Shown here: piece by piece, positions 34,230 through 43,216 of the stretch
Layout: every line of letters begins with the position of its first letter
Numbering within the stretch: position 1 is the stretch's first letter
Assembly (NCBI RefSeq): GCF_002575655.3
Contig: NC_053035.3
Coordinates: 86,639,322-86,703,321, forward strand
Origin: Aegilops tauschii subsp. strangulata
Lineage: Eukaryota; Streptophyta; Magnoliopsida; Poales; Poaceae
Length of the DNA: 64,000 nucleotides
Reading direction: 5' to 3'
Translations under genes and position numbers: made by a program
The notes under the pieces: model-generated
Told to the model about the DNA's origin: nothing
Seen by the model: only the letters and a program-made list of their open reading frames with translations
Database searches by the model: none

Positions 34230-34520
34230 GGTGCGGCCTTGTTGGCAGTGGGGTAGGGCCTTGACGGAGCCGGCGATGTCCTCTATCTCGTTGCCGGTGG
34301 GGCGGCGCCTCGGCGGAGCGGGGGAAATCCTCCCCCTCGTTGCCAGCAGGGTGGGGCCTCGGCTAAGCCGGCGATGTCCTCTGCCTCGTTGTTGGCGGGG
34401 CGGGGCCTCGGCGGCGTAGGGCCTCCGCCTCAGTGTCGTCAGGGCGGGGCCTCGGTGGAGCCGTCGGTGTCCTCTGCCTCGCTGTTGGCGCCGGGGGGCC
34501 TCGTCGACGCCAGCGGAGCA
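34230..34520. repeat. GC-rich minisatellite at the end of the captured fragment
   Basis: 'GATGTCCTCTGCCTCGTTGTTGGCGGGGCGGGGCCTCGGCGG'-type units (core GGGGCCTCGGCGGAG) repeat about four to five times. Repeats such as RRRGPAPPTTRQRT result on the minus strand. Confidence 0.8.
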
Positions 34521-35010
34521 AGGACTCGTCGGAGCGGGCATTGTCCTCTGCCTTGTCCTCGGTCTCGCCAAACAGCACCTCGCCCGCTTCATCACCCTCT
34601 TTGTAGGCAGCTGCAGCCTCCGCCACCCGCATGTGGTACCGCTAGCGCTCGAGGCAGCCCTCGCGGGCGGAGCGGTACGAGTCGAGTAGCGCCTCCTGCT
34701 CCGCCCGCTCCGCAGCAATCTGCTCCTCCGCCTGCTGGTGCTCCTGGAGGAGATGGTGGTTGTAGGCGGCGTCGGCCTGCGCCTCCCGGAATTGCTCCTG
34801 ACGCTTCTGCCTCACCGTGTCCATGTATTGGCCACGGGCCTCGCCGATGGTCATGGTGCAATGCACCGGTGAGGATGACGCGGAGGAGGGGGTTGGCGCC
34901 GGATCGTCGACTACCATGTTCTCCATTGGGACGTCATCGCCTTCGGCTGCCTGCCGGCTAGCCAGTCGGCAGCAATGGCTGCCATCTCCTTGTGGTCCGT
35001 CGTCTGCCAT
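34363..35010 (-). pseudogene. Captured gene fragment, Glu/Gln/Ala-rich coiled-coil protein of unknown function
   Basis: An ATG at 35010 opens 122 codons to a stop at 34642. Continuation in another frame (34632-34363) gives an acidic segment (GETEDKAEDN) and then Arg/Pro-rich repeats (RRRGPPAPTARQRT). The central part (REAQADAAYNHHLLQEHQQ, EQIAAERAEQEALLDSY) is a coiled coil. Base composition is much more GC-rich than its surroundings, suggesting capture from a genic region. I recognise no domain. The stop-plus-frameshift break argues against a working gene. Confidence 0.45.
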
Positions 35011-36230
35011 CCCGAAGAGCGCTGGAGCGCGAGGAAGCCATGGTGGGCAGTAGTGGTGTGGACAGGAGAAAGGGAACGGAGGCGGATGACTGCAGCTATG
35101 GCCGGCGCAACAGTTTATATAGCAATGGTGGGCGGCGGAGGGATGGACGTGTGGCGCCGGAGTAGCTGCCTCGGCAACCGCGTGTCATTAATGTGGGCGG
35201 CAGACGGACGGACGGACGGCACTTGTGTCGTTTGAAAGCGGAACCGGGAAGCGGGGCGGGCGGCGCTGACCATTTCGGGCGGAAAGCGCGCGTGGGCGAG
35301 GGAGGCGGTCTAGGTGGGCCAGGGCAGTCAGACTCGTGCTTGGTAGCGGGTCGGTCCAGCAGCCGGACATGCTAGCTCGCCAGCGAGCTCGTTGAGCTGA
35401 GCGACGACAATCAAATGATGGACGTAACTTCCGACTATGAGCCGGTGCCACTGTCCAAGCCGGTTCATGTCGTGTTCACCATAGCGCAGGTGCGGCCGCA
35501 CTTCGACGCCCTAATGGTGGAAGAGCTACCAGCGCAGGAGGACCTGTGCTGCAACCTCCGTCTCCTCAACGAGCATTGGTGAACAAGCGAACGACAATGC
35601 CGTCGCGGACATGCGGCCCTATGATCCTGGCTTCCCGAATGAGCAGGGGGTGCTGTATCAGACCATCCGTAGGGCCCGCGAGGCCCTCTCCATCGTCCTT
35701 CGAGTTGTTGCGCTCGCCGTGGCGCCGCCGTCTCGTGTTGTCAACATGGTCAACGGACATGAGGAATGAGGAGATGACTTTACTTGGAGAGGATGACAGT
35801 GGGGACCCACCAGGGCCATAGCCGCACGTATGCAAGTGCCTCCTTATTATATACAACTGTAATTTTTTTGCTTCCTCCTGGTTTCCTGACATCACGGTCC
35901 CACACCATTGTCAACCTATGTAGTCAATAAACGAGAGAATTGCACAAGGAGCGGCCGACAGCTGGGACCAAGCAGCTCGAGCAGTATTTGTGTTATTGAG
36001 GTGTGAGTACTGTTTTCGTTGTTGTTCAGAGGAGAGCAGGGTATTAACTGGGCAGGCTATGGCCCGTCTAGCCCAGGCCAGATATCTAGCCCAGATATTA
36101 ATTTTTTTCAATCTGAAAATGGCTAGCCCAGCTATACTTTTTTTTTATGAATACCCAGGCAAGGTCAACTTGTTATTCTCTGTCCCGTTGGGCTGCGAAT
36201 CTTTCCTAGGAGGGATGCATTAGGCTTAAC
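35011..36230. other. Mixed captured or unique DNA inside CACTA-B
   Basis: GC-rich to about 35800, then A/T-rich. No protein family is recognised in any frame. 35267-35330 matches 27985-28060 (see there). Confidence 0.45.
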
Positions 36231-36966
36231 AAGAAAATGGGCTTTAAGAAATAATAAATGGGATGTAATTATAAAAACTGGGTTGTAACTATAAAAAAAT
36301 GCACCAAACACGTAATTAGTTTATAAAATGTTATTTTTGGATTTTGAACATTTTAATTTCATTAATTGTTGCACGCGTAATATTTCGTTGGATTTTTACG
36401 TAATACAAATTTATATTGAAATTGTATTTAATATGATTAGAAATTTCGGGATAAAAATATTTCGGATCCCATCAAAATGTGGGAAATTTTATTGAATTCT
36501 GTTTTGAACGGTTGATTGAAATTATTAATCGTTGTCCTAGCTAGAAAATGGGTTGTACTTTTAACAAACTGTAGATGAGCTGTAGTAAATTCCATTAGAA
36601 TTCAAAAATGGGCTGTACATTCTTACAAATCTCAAATGGGCTATAAGTTCTCTGCCACACACTTGTCGGCCTACTAAGTTGACGCGTCCCTTAAAAAAAT
36701 TGACGCGTAAGCAAGGCTTTGTCAACTTATAGTGATGTGAACATAGCTGACACAATTGCACCTAGACCTATGACTAAAATGTATACGAGAGAAATGATTG
36801 GCCAGGTACTATCGCTCCTTTGTATATATAATTTAAGTGACGAGAATATGACATTACACTCACGTTTCAATTTACTTGTACTTAGGAGAAAAGGGATCAA
36901 AGAATTAGAAGATGAAGATTATTGTACGATTAAAACCAATGGCAGTATCATTTGTTGCATGCGTCG
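36231..36966. repeat. A/T-rich stretch with recurring 'AAATGGGCTGTA' words
   Basis: 'AAAATGGGCT', 'AAATGGGATGTAATTATAAAAA', 'AAAATGGGTTGTA', 'AAAATGGGCTGTACATT' and 'CAAATGGGCTATAAG' are scattered through 36230-36650. No coding frame is seen. Confidence 0.5.
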
Positions 36967-36984
36967 CTTCTAGCAGGCCAACTG

Positions 36985-37560
36985 ACGCATCATGCATGAT
37001 ACATGCAACAAGACCAAGGCACAATTCGGTTTTGACTTCATGGACCAATCAAATCAACGTGGTGGCTAAGGATTTTTCTTTTGGTGTGCTAATACAACTT
37101 TGGGCCATCACGGGAGTTTGGCCTCCGTACGGCCGGCCATGGCTGATTCTTCCACGTCGGTTGCTCGAGACCAACATAAGCGACGGTCGTTCCTTAATAA
37201 ATAGTTAGCCTCTTTTAGGGTTTAGACTCGGGTTTTGTTTAGAGAAGTTTAGCTATTGCTACTTTTATTTGTCTTCGCTCGTAGCGGCTAGTGCGACCGT
37301 CAAGACATCCTATCAGAATCCCAACTTGTAAGATTTATTCATCTAGCATATCCGCAATTTCAGATTTCTTGGCTATAATTTTCTTGCATGTTCTTCGATT
37401 TGCTTGCAGGAAAAATCCTTCGTGGATAGGTCGATCGTGCAGTTGGTCGGTCGACAATGCCGTGGAGTTGGTTCAGCGATTGCCGTGGATATTAGTCGTG
37501 TACGGTTCTCCCTGTATGGTTGGTAGCCGAATCGTGAGGGTCAAGTCCCACCCAAAATCG
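36985..37560 (+). repeat. Possible Gypsy LTR/leader remnant
   Basis: 'CCTTAATAAATAGTTAGCCTC' followed by 'TTAGGGTTTAGACTCGGGTTTTG', then 'AGATTTATTCATCTAGCA', and 'TTCTTGCATGTTCTTCGATTTGCTTGCAGG' resembles a Triticeae LTR with its TATA and leader. No partner LTR or TSD is found in the window. Confidence 0.35.
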
Positions 37561-37599
37561 TAGTTATCTCTCTCTCTCATCGAAAGATCAGGTCCCGGT

Positions 37600-38250
37600 T
37601 CACATCATATAGTCAACACACGGTTCTAGCAGCAATGACCGTTGGATGTCCATCCAACGGATGTCGTGCTTCTTCTTCAATCTCGGATATTCTAGCTTCA
37701 CCCGCCCAAAAAATGATTCCTCCCCCAGACATCTGGGCGCACCATTTCGGAGGCTGACCTGTGGGCCTACTAGGTTGACGCGTGCCAAGGGCTTTGTCAA
37801 CTTAGTCAATATAAATGATTCTAGTTGCACTGACCGTACGATGTCCATCCAACGGCCGTCGTGCTTCTTCAAGCTCTGGTCTTCTTGCTCCAGCCGCCCA
37901 AAGCAGCGCCGGTCGTGCCGCCTGCTCCTGCCTCCCGTGGCTGGCTGTGCTGCCGTGGACGCCTCACCGCCCCCTACTACTCCCACCGCTGGCCAAGCCA
38001 TCCCTCCACTCACCCACACCCCCTGTTATTCTGCAGCGACGGCAGCCTCGCACCACAGCCGAACCAGTGAACCCTCGTACTCCTCTTCGCGTGGGCTCCA
38101 CTGCCGCGTCTTCCCTGGCTCCGCGTCGTTCCCTTCCTAGGCCTCGCCGTCCTCCACCGCCTTGGTGCTCTCGGCTCGGTGTGGTCAATGTGGTCAGCGA
38201 ACGACTTCCATCGGAAGAGTACTGTATATGGAGAGGCTGACAGCTGGGTC
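37600..38250. repeat. Duplicated GC-rich blocks
   Basis: 'TGTCCATCCAACGG..GTCGTGCTTCTTC' occurs at about 37649-37676 and 37840-37870. 'GGCCTACTAGGTTGACGCG' at about 37763 matches 36669. The GC-rich part (37860-38160) is open in several frames but shows no domain. Confidence 0.6.
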
Positions 38251-38515
38251 CACGGCCGCAGCAAGGAAGTGCCTCCTTATTACACGCAAAATAATGATTC
38301 CTCCACCTGACAGTAGGGACCCACCGGACGGGCCACCATATTTCGCGAAAAAACGTTTCCCCCTGACTGCTCGGACCCACCAGCTACATCTTTGCACACA
38401 AGGAAGTGCGTCCATATTATGGAAAAAATGATTCGCCCCCCTGACTGCTGGGACCCACCAGCTACATCTTCGCACGCAAGGAAGTGCCTGACAGTCGGAC
38501 CCACCTGGTCGAAGC
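38251..38515. repeat. Three-copy tandem repeat (unit about 75-80 bp)
   Basis: Units contain 'AAGGAAGTGCCTCCTTATTA', 'AAAATGATTC', 'CCCCTGACTGC(T)GGGACCCACC' and 'AGCTACATCTTCGCAC', in order, three times. Confidence 0.8.
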
Positions 38516-38779
38516 GTACGTAGCATTGTCATTCTGGTCGCGAACGTGTATGTACACACGATCGATCTGTCTGTAGGCTATAGCGATGAACCATGGCCGT
38601 GTAAGGAAGGGCACGTGTCGTAGTAGAGGCGCGCACGTAGCATGTACACGTACATACATCCAGGGTGCAAGAAAGTAAATACGGCCACCTACGTACATAC
38701 GGGCGGGGTCTCGAATGCCTACTCGCGCATACGTACGGCCAGGGCTCGTGTACATGGATGGGTCGGAACGGAGAAACTG

Positions 38780-39170
38780 CGTCGTCATCGTGTTCATGGG
38801 GAGGCAATAGAATGCGTCGTGTTCATCGGGAGGCAACGGAACACGTCGTGTTCATCGGGAGCCAACCGGCTTGGACGGAACAGCCGATGGAAACGAGGCC
38901 TGGTGTACTGCAGAACGGAGGAAACGCCTTGTGTTCGACCGGCCACGGTCGAAACGGGACCCTGTTCATCGGGAGGGGTCTGGTGTACCGCAAAACAGAG
39001 GAAACAGACTTCTCTTGGACCTCCTACGGTCGAAACGGGGTCCTGTTGATCAGGAGGGGTGTGGTGTACCGCAAAAGGGAGGAAACAGACTTGTATTGGA
39101 GCGCTACGGTCGAAACGGGGGTCCTGTTCATCAGGAGGGGTGTGGCGTACCGCAAAATGGGACTCCACGG
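38780..39170. repeat. Tandem repeat, unit about 80 bp
   Basis: 'GTCGAAACGGGGTCCTGTTGATCAGGAGGGGTGTGGTGTACCGCAAAA'-type units (core GGTGTACCGCAAAA) follow each other at about 38945, 39028 and 39110, with shorter related units before. It is open in two plus frames because the unit is near a multiple of three and free of stops. Confidence 0.85.
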
Positions 39171-39640
39171 GATACTGTTCATCTCCACCTTCGACCTCCT
39201 TCGACCTCCATGGGCTACTGTTCATCCACCGTCGACCTCCTCTAGCCTCCACCTGCGACTGTTCATCCACGGGCTCCTGTTCATCCAGCCTCCACCGCGC
39301 GCTCCTCCACCGGCTACTGTTCAATCAGCCCTCTCCACGGGGTCCTGTTCAACCACCCCTCCACGGGCTACTGTTCATCCAGCCCTCCACCGGCTACTGT
39401 TCAACCAACCCTCCACCGGCTACTGCTCAACCAGCCCTCCACGGGGTCGTCCTGTTCATCCAGCCCTCCACGGGGTCATGTTCATCCACCCTCCAACCAG
39501 CTCGATCGATCGGGGTCATGTTCATCCAGCGGCAACGGCCTCTACTACCACGGGGTCCTATTCATCCAACCCCCCCCCATCAGGAACTGTTCATCCAACC
39601 CCCCCCCCCCCACAACGCTCACTGTTCATTAAGGAAAGGA
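39171..39640. repeat. Minisatellite, unit about 28-32 bp (CTGTTCATCCA core)
   Basis: 'GGCTACTGTTCATCCAGCCCTCCACC' and variants repeat about fifteen times, ending in two C-runs. Confidence 0.9.
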
Positions 39641-39820
39641 CGCAGCAGGATTCGATCGGCTTCAGTTAGCAGCAGTAGCGAAGGAATCACTCGGGTTCAG
39701 TTAACAGCAAGGGATCGATCGCTCGGGTTTACTAACGTAGCTAGTGCAATCGCTCGGTTTCAGTTAGAGCCCAACACCTCGCTCGGGTTCAGTTAGAGCG
39801 CGACGCCTCGCACACACACG
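39641..39820. repeat. Tandem repeat of 'CTCGGGTTCAGTTAG'
   Basis: About five imperfect units of 25-40 bp between the minisatellite and the CACTA-B right arm. Confidence 0.75.
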
Positions 39821-39939
39821 CGTACGTGTACGAGAGAAACGCGCATCGCTCGGCCCCCGACCACCCACCATAACCGGGAACTCCTCGATATTTTCCTCGC
39901 CCTCGCTTCTACCACGGTTTTTTCCGTCATGAACAGCCC

Positions 39940-40109
39940 AAAGAATGTCATGCAGCTGCGTCTCCGGCCCGCCCAGGACGAAAGGCCCATTTTCTGTCGT
40001 GATTTTTTGTCATAGAAGTGGGAGCCCACCACATCTATGATGATACCGGGTTTTGTCACAATTATCATCATAGAAGTGTCATAAGCATGATAGAAAATTT
40101 TCCCTAGAC
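39940..40109. repeat. CACTA-B right terminus and subterminal region
   Basis: 'TTTTTTGTCATAGAAGTG', 'ATCATCATAGAAGTGTCAT' and 'CTATGATGATA' echo the left subterminal words. The terminus is AAAATTTTCCCTAGAC in place of an expected ...TAGTG. Confidence 0.75.
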
Positions 40110-40141
40110 ACAGCATCGTCATTGATGAAGAGGCGAGCCAT
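40110..40141 (-). pseudogene. First codons of the Gypsy gag, cut off by CACTA-B
   Basis: The minus strand reads from ATG at 40141 as MARLFINDDAV and then meets the CACTA-B end. The frame continues biologically at 15633. The leader between the LTR and this ATG is the usual 'TTGGTGCTTTCATTGAGAG' type (40188-40170). Confidence 0.7.
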
Positions 40142-40188
40142 CGATCCTTCTGTTGACAACACAGCGGAGCTCTCAATGAAAGCACCAA

Positions 40189-40606
40189 TGTCGGTGTCAA
40201 AACCGGCAGATGGGACATGGTGTTTACCTAGGTTCGGGCCCTCTTAATGGAGGTAAAACCCTACTCCTACTTGATTATATTCGATGAGTATAGGGGTTAC
40301 AAGAGTTGATCTACCTCGAGATCGTAGTGGCTAAACCCTAACTTGGCTAGCCTATCAATGTTATGATCCTGCCTTCGGTCTAAACCCTCTGGTTTATATA
40401 GATACCGGAGGGGCCTAGAGTTGTACAAAGTCGGTTAAACAGAAAGGAAATAATATACCCGGACACCTAAACTTGCCTTTCACGTATACGGGAGTCCCAA
40501 CCGGACACGAGAAGCGGTCTTCTTCCTTGTATCTTGGCAGCCCATTAGTCCGGCCCATATCGAATAGACCGAACACCCGAGGACCCCTTAGTCCAGGACT
40601 CCCTCA
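40189..40606 (-). repeat. 5' LTR of the Gypsy element (418 bp)
   Basis: Minus strand begins TGAGGGAGTCCTGGACTAAG and ends TTTTGACACCGACA. A TATA-like 'TATATAAACCAGAGGG' lies at about 40390-40405 (minus). Flanking 40607-40611 is GTCAC, the expected TSD copy; its partner is left of the window. Confidence 0.85.
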
Positions 40607-41283
40607 GTCACTTGTGTAATTGTATGCTTAATTTGGTTTTACAATGCTGTCTTTTAAGTATATATGTTCATGCTCTGTAGACAGAGCAAATCACATCACA
40701 GACGGACTAAACAATGGAACCCGTCAGTGATGATTTCATCAATCACTTACAATTGTATACCAACAATCGTTTGCTCACAACACACACGGCTTGTTAACAG
40801 GAATCGTCTTGTTGTTATCGGCCTTCCCGCACATTTTCGATTACAGACCTATTTGCCGCATATCACACACATCTTGTTAAGTTGAACCGTTTCTGTTCTC
40901 TTGGCTCAATGCAAATAGTTCATCCAAGTGAACTATATGTCGTATATCGCACACACTTCATCTGGTTGCCCGTCTATGTTGTTCCGCCTCATCACAAACA
41001 GTTTATTCGAGTGAAGTGTATGTCGTATATCGCACACGCCTTCATCTGGATGCCCGTTTCTTTTGTTATGCCTCATCGCAAACAGTTCATTGAACTGAAC
41101 CATATGCCCCTCATCGCACACGCAACTAAAATCTGAACTGTGTTTGATGTATCCTTCATCGCAAACATTTTGCATCTTTTTTGACGGTCATTTTACATCA
41201 CCGTTTGCGATTAATGCATCGCACACAGTTTCGTCAAAGGGTCTCTGATCGTAGTGTCACGTTAGCAGCAGCCTGCAGTAGTG
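40607..41283. mobile_element. Right-end fragment of an outer CACTA transposon (CACTA-A)
   Basis: Ends GCAGCCTGCAGTAGTG at 41283, the inverted form of a CACTACTGCAGG terminus. 40930-41130 holds two to three copies of a roughly 90-bp subterminal unit ('ATCGCACACGCCTTCATCTGGATGCCCG', 'CATCGCAAACAGTTCAT'). The rest lies left of the Gypsy insertion, outside the window. The following ATT (41284-41286) would be its TSD. Confidence 0.75.
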
Positions 41284-42319
41284 ATTGTACTTACTTTGGA
41301 GAGGCTCTTGATATGTGTGCTCAACTGAATATCATCAGGCTCATGGAGTTCAACAAGGATTTTGATGCTGATATTGTGGCACAATTTTATGCCACGGTTC
41401 ACCTAGGCACTGATGAGGACAGGACTATGACATGGATGACAAATGGCATGCTTCACTCGGTTAAATGGAAGGCTTTCATGGATCTTGTAGCTTATGAGGA
41501 CAAGGGACTTGACAACCCAGTTGGCTTTTGCCCCCACAAGGAGGCCACCTCTACTCACAAGTCTGCTCTTTGGCCCTATAGCATGGTGAAGGTTAATCCC
41601 ACCACGAAGAAGAAGACATATGAACTGTTTCCTTTTTTGGACATTCTTCATCGCATCTTCAGGCACACTCTTTTCCCTCGGATTGGAAACTTGGATCAGG
41701 TTCATTCCTATCTAGTGGATATGTTGCTCTTCTGTCAGCATGAGAAGGAGGCAAGCACAGGAGAATCTTTGGATATTTTGCATGTCATGTGGTGGGAGAT
41801 CCTTTCTGCCATCACTGAGCGCAAGTGTCCTATCTATGGCCCCTTCCCGGTGTTACTTATTGAGCAGGCATGGGCATCCACCTATCCTGATATCATGCTT
41901 GAGACCGGTGAGTTGATCTCTAATGAGATCGTTCGACTGAGAAAGAAGGAGCACTGGGGCGCTCCCGCTCCGGATTATGAGGCTCCTTTGGGAGATGATG
42001 AGGCTGAGGCAGACGAGGATGATGAGCCACATTATGAGCTCTCTGGTGTGGAGCCATCTTGGGCTAAGAAGCTCAAACTGAAGATGAAGAAGTTATTCTA
42101 TATGGAGGCTCACGGCAGTATATGGCACATGTGTCAGAGAAGAAATCAGGTAGTCGACAGAAGGTCCTTTTGCGTCAGCTTGGAGTAGAGGTTGTCAGTG
42201 GGTCAGAGGACAAGGCCACTGACGAGGACGAGTGGATCACTCAGCACTGTCATGGTCGGATTCAGAGACCGATCAACCTGTTGCTGCTACCGATGACGGA
42301 GGCGCGAGCGACCACGTAG
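41284..42319 (+). pseudogene. Env-like / plant-transposon-protein ORF of Sirevirus copy 1, 5' part outside
   Basis: Open from the CACTA-A boundary for about 300 codons to 42188, then shifted into another frame to 42319. It carries LMEFNKDFDADIVAQFYAT and an acidic C-terminal stretch (DDEAEADEDDEP). The core 'QFYAT.....DE...MTWMTNG' is the conserved start of the extra 3' ORF (often called env-like, or putative plant transposon protein) of Sirevirus-type Copia elements. It has no signal peptide or transmembrane segment that I can see. The actual function of this ORF class is unknown. Confidence 0.65.
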
Positions 42320-42400
42320 AGTTGTGAGGATGGGGATCTCCGGAGTTGCTATCACCTATGACCGTTGTAGCACTCTATGCCCTTTTGGTGTCTCAATGCC

Positions 42401-42717
42401 AAAGGGGGAGAGAATTTAGGGATTTGCCGAGTTGCGAGTGCGTCTTATTTGTTGTGCTTTTCTCTTGTGAACTCTTTTATCGTTCGTTTGCTTGGGTCTG
42501 ACTTGTGCTTGCGAGACTTGGATATCCAATCATATGGTGTAAGACATATGCTATCTTATTATTATCCTTATGTTGTCTAGTGCTCTGTTAGTATGCGAGT
42601 TTTATGCTTATCTTTTGTCCTTCTTATGCTCACATACTACTTCTTGCATCTTAGTTTACCTCTCTCATATCTTATAGATGCAAGTGTTTCCGGTCTATAA
42701 AATATTGGGGGAGTGTT
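42401..42717 (+). other. Sirevirus 3' leader: internal purine tract, 307-nt spacer and LTR-proximal purine tract
   Basis: AAAGGGGGAGAG at 42401 and ATTGGGGGAGTG at about 42703 bracket a non-coding spacer. Repeated purine tracts between the extra ORF and the 3' LTR are typical of Sireviruses. Confidence 0.6.
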
Positions 42718-43211
42718 TGTTAGTGCAATGATAGGCCCCTTATGTTTTGGAGTTTGTTGACATAAATAGTTTGGGACTTATGTGTTTGCTAGTGCACACA
42801 GAGTAATAGGTCCCTGGAGTAATCGAGAAGTATGATGAAAAACGACGAAGATAATCTCCCTGCATAGCAGCGAAGCTTATCACCGAAGATAAAGCTATCA
42901 AGAGTGCCCCTCAAAATTGATGAAGTCGAAGCAATTGGTTCGGTGCTTGTCTGAAGCAAATAACTGCGTTCGAGGAAGAATGGAGATGAAGTGAAGACGT
43001 AGCATTTATTTCATTGTTCTTCTTCTTTGATTGAGTCATAGGACCACCATACTATTAAGAGGGTCATAGCGTTTCGAATCTTCGATTCTCTGATGCTAAA
43101 CCCAAAACCTATGAAAGTTGTGCGAGAAATCTCTTTGTCCTCGGAGCAAATACTTGCCAGCAAGAGACTGTGATCTTCCTCGTTGTGAGAGATTTGCCTC
43201 GGACTGAGTAG

Positions 43212-43216
43212 TTAAC
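43212..43216. repeat. Target-site duplication TTAAC, left copy
   Basis: Matches 52317-52321 exactly on the other side of the Copia element. Confidence 0.9.

Larger units (their letters stand above)
15634..40109. mobile_element. CACTA transposon (CACTA-B), 24.5 kb, no recognisable transposase
   Basis: The left end reads CACTACAAAAAATACACTT and lies inside gag. The right end is the matching family terminus (TGTCATAGAAGTGGGAGCCCA... then AAAATTTTCCCTAGAC), where the final TAGTG has become TAGAC. Gag continues directly after it at 40110, so both ends belong to one insertion. Both flanks hold short repeats built on 'TTCCATGA' and 'TCATAGAAGTG', as expected of subterminal transposase-binding regions. 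No TNP2-type transposase motif or long ORF is seen inside. The interior holds a minus-strand gene with repeated exons, plus-strand exon modules, gene fragments, minisatellites and other transposons. A clear 3-bp TSD is not seen (CAT on the left, ACA on the right), probably because of terminal mutation. Confidence 0.85.
1..40606 (-). mobile_element. Gypsy LTR retrotransposon (Tat-like, Fatima-like LTR), interrupted; 3' end left of window
   Basis: This is a minus-strand Gypsy element whose 5' LTR lies at 40189-40606. Gag starts at 40141, is split by CACTA-B (15634-40109), and resumes at 15633 down to about 13.8 kb. A protease remnant follows to about 13066. A spacer (13065-12033) is split from the antisense coiled-coil ORF (1-2650) by a Copia insertion. 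No RT, RNase H or integrase motif is visible between the protease and the antisense ORF, so the copy is non-autonomous in structure. The gag-pol order followed by an extra ORF in the opposite orientation is known from Tat-lineage Gypsy elements of grasses. The 3' LTR is outside the window. The assignment as one element rests on continuity across two insertion sites and on the matching gag halves. The Fatima name is an inference from the LTR start (TGAGGGAGTCC on the minus strand). Confidence 0.8.

Noticed and set aside
38665..39796. Long plus-strand open frames (334 and 245 codons) as possible genes
   Set aside because: They are translations of minisatellites in overlapping frames, with no start context, domain or splice logic.
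15631..40112. A 3-bp TSD for CACTA-B
   Set aside because: Left flank CAT and right flank ACA do not match; the right terminus is mutated, so I do not claim one.
41284..42319. A true viral envelope protein
   Set aside because: No signal peptide, membrane anchor or glycoprotein features are visible; the name env-like is only positional.
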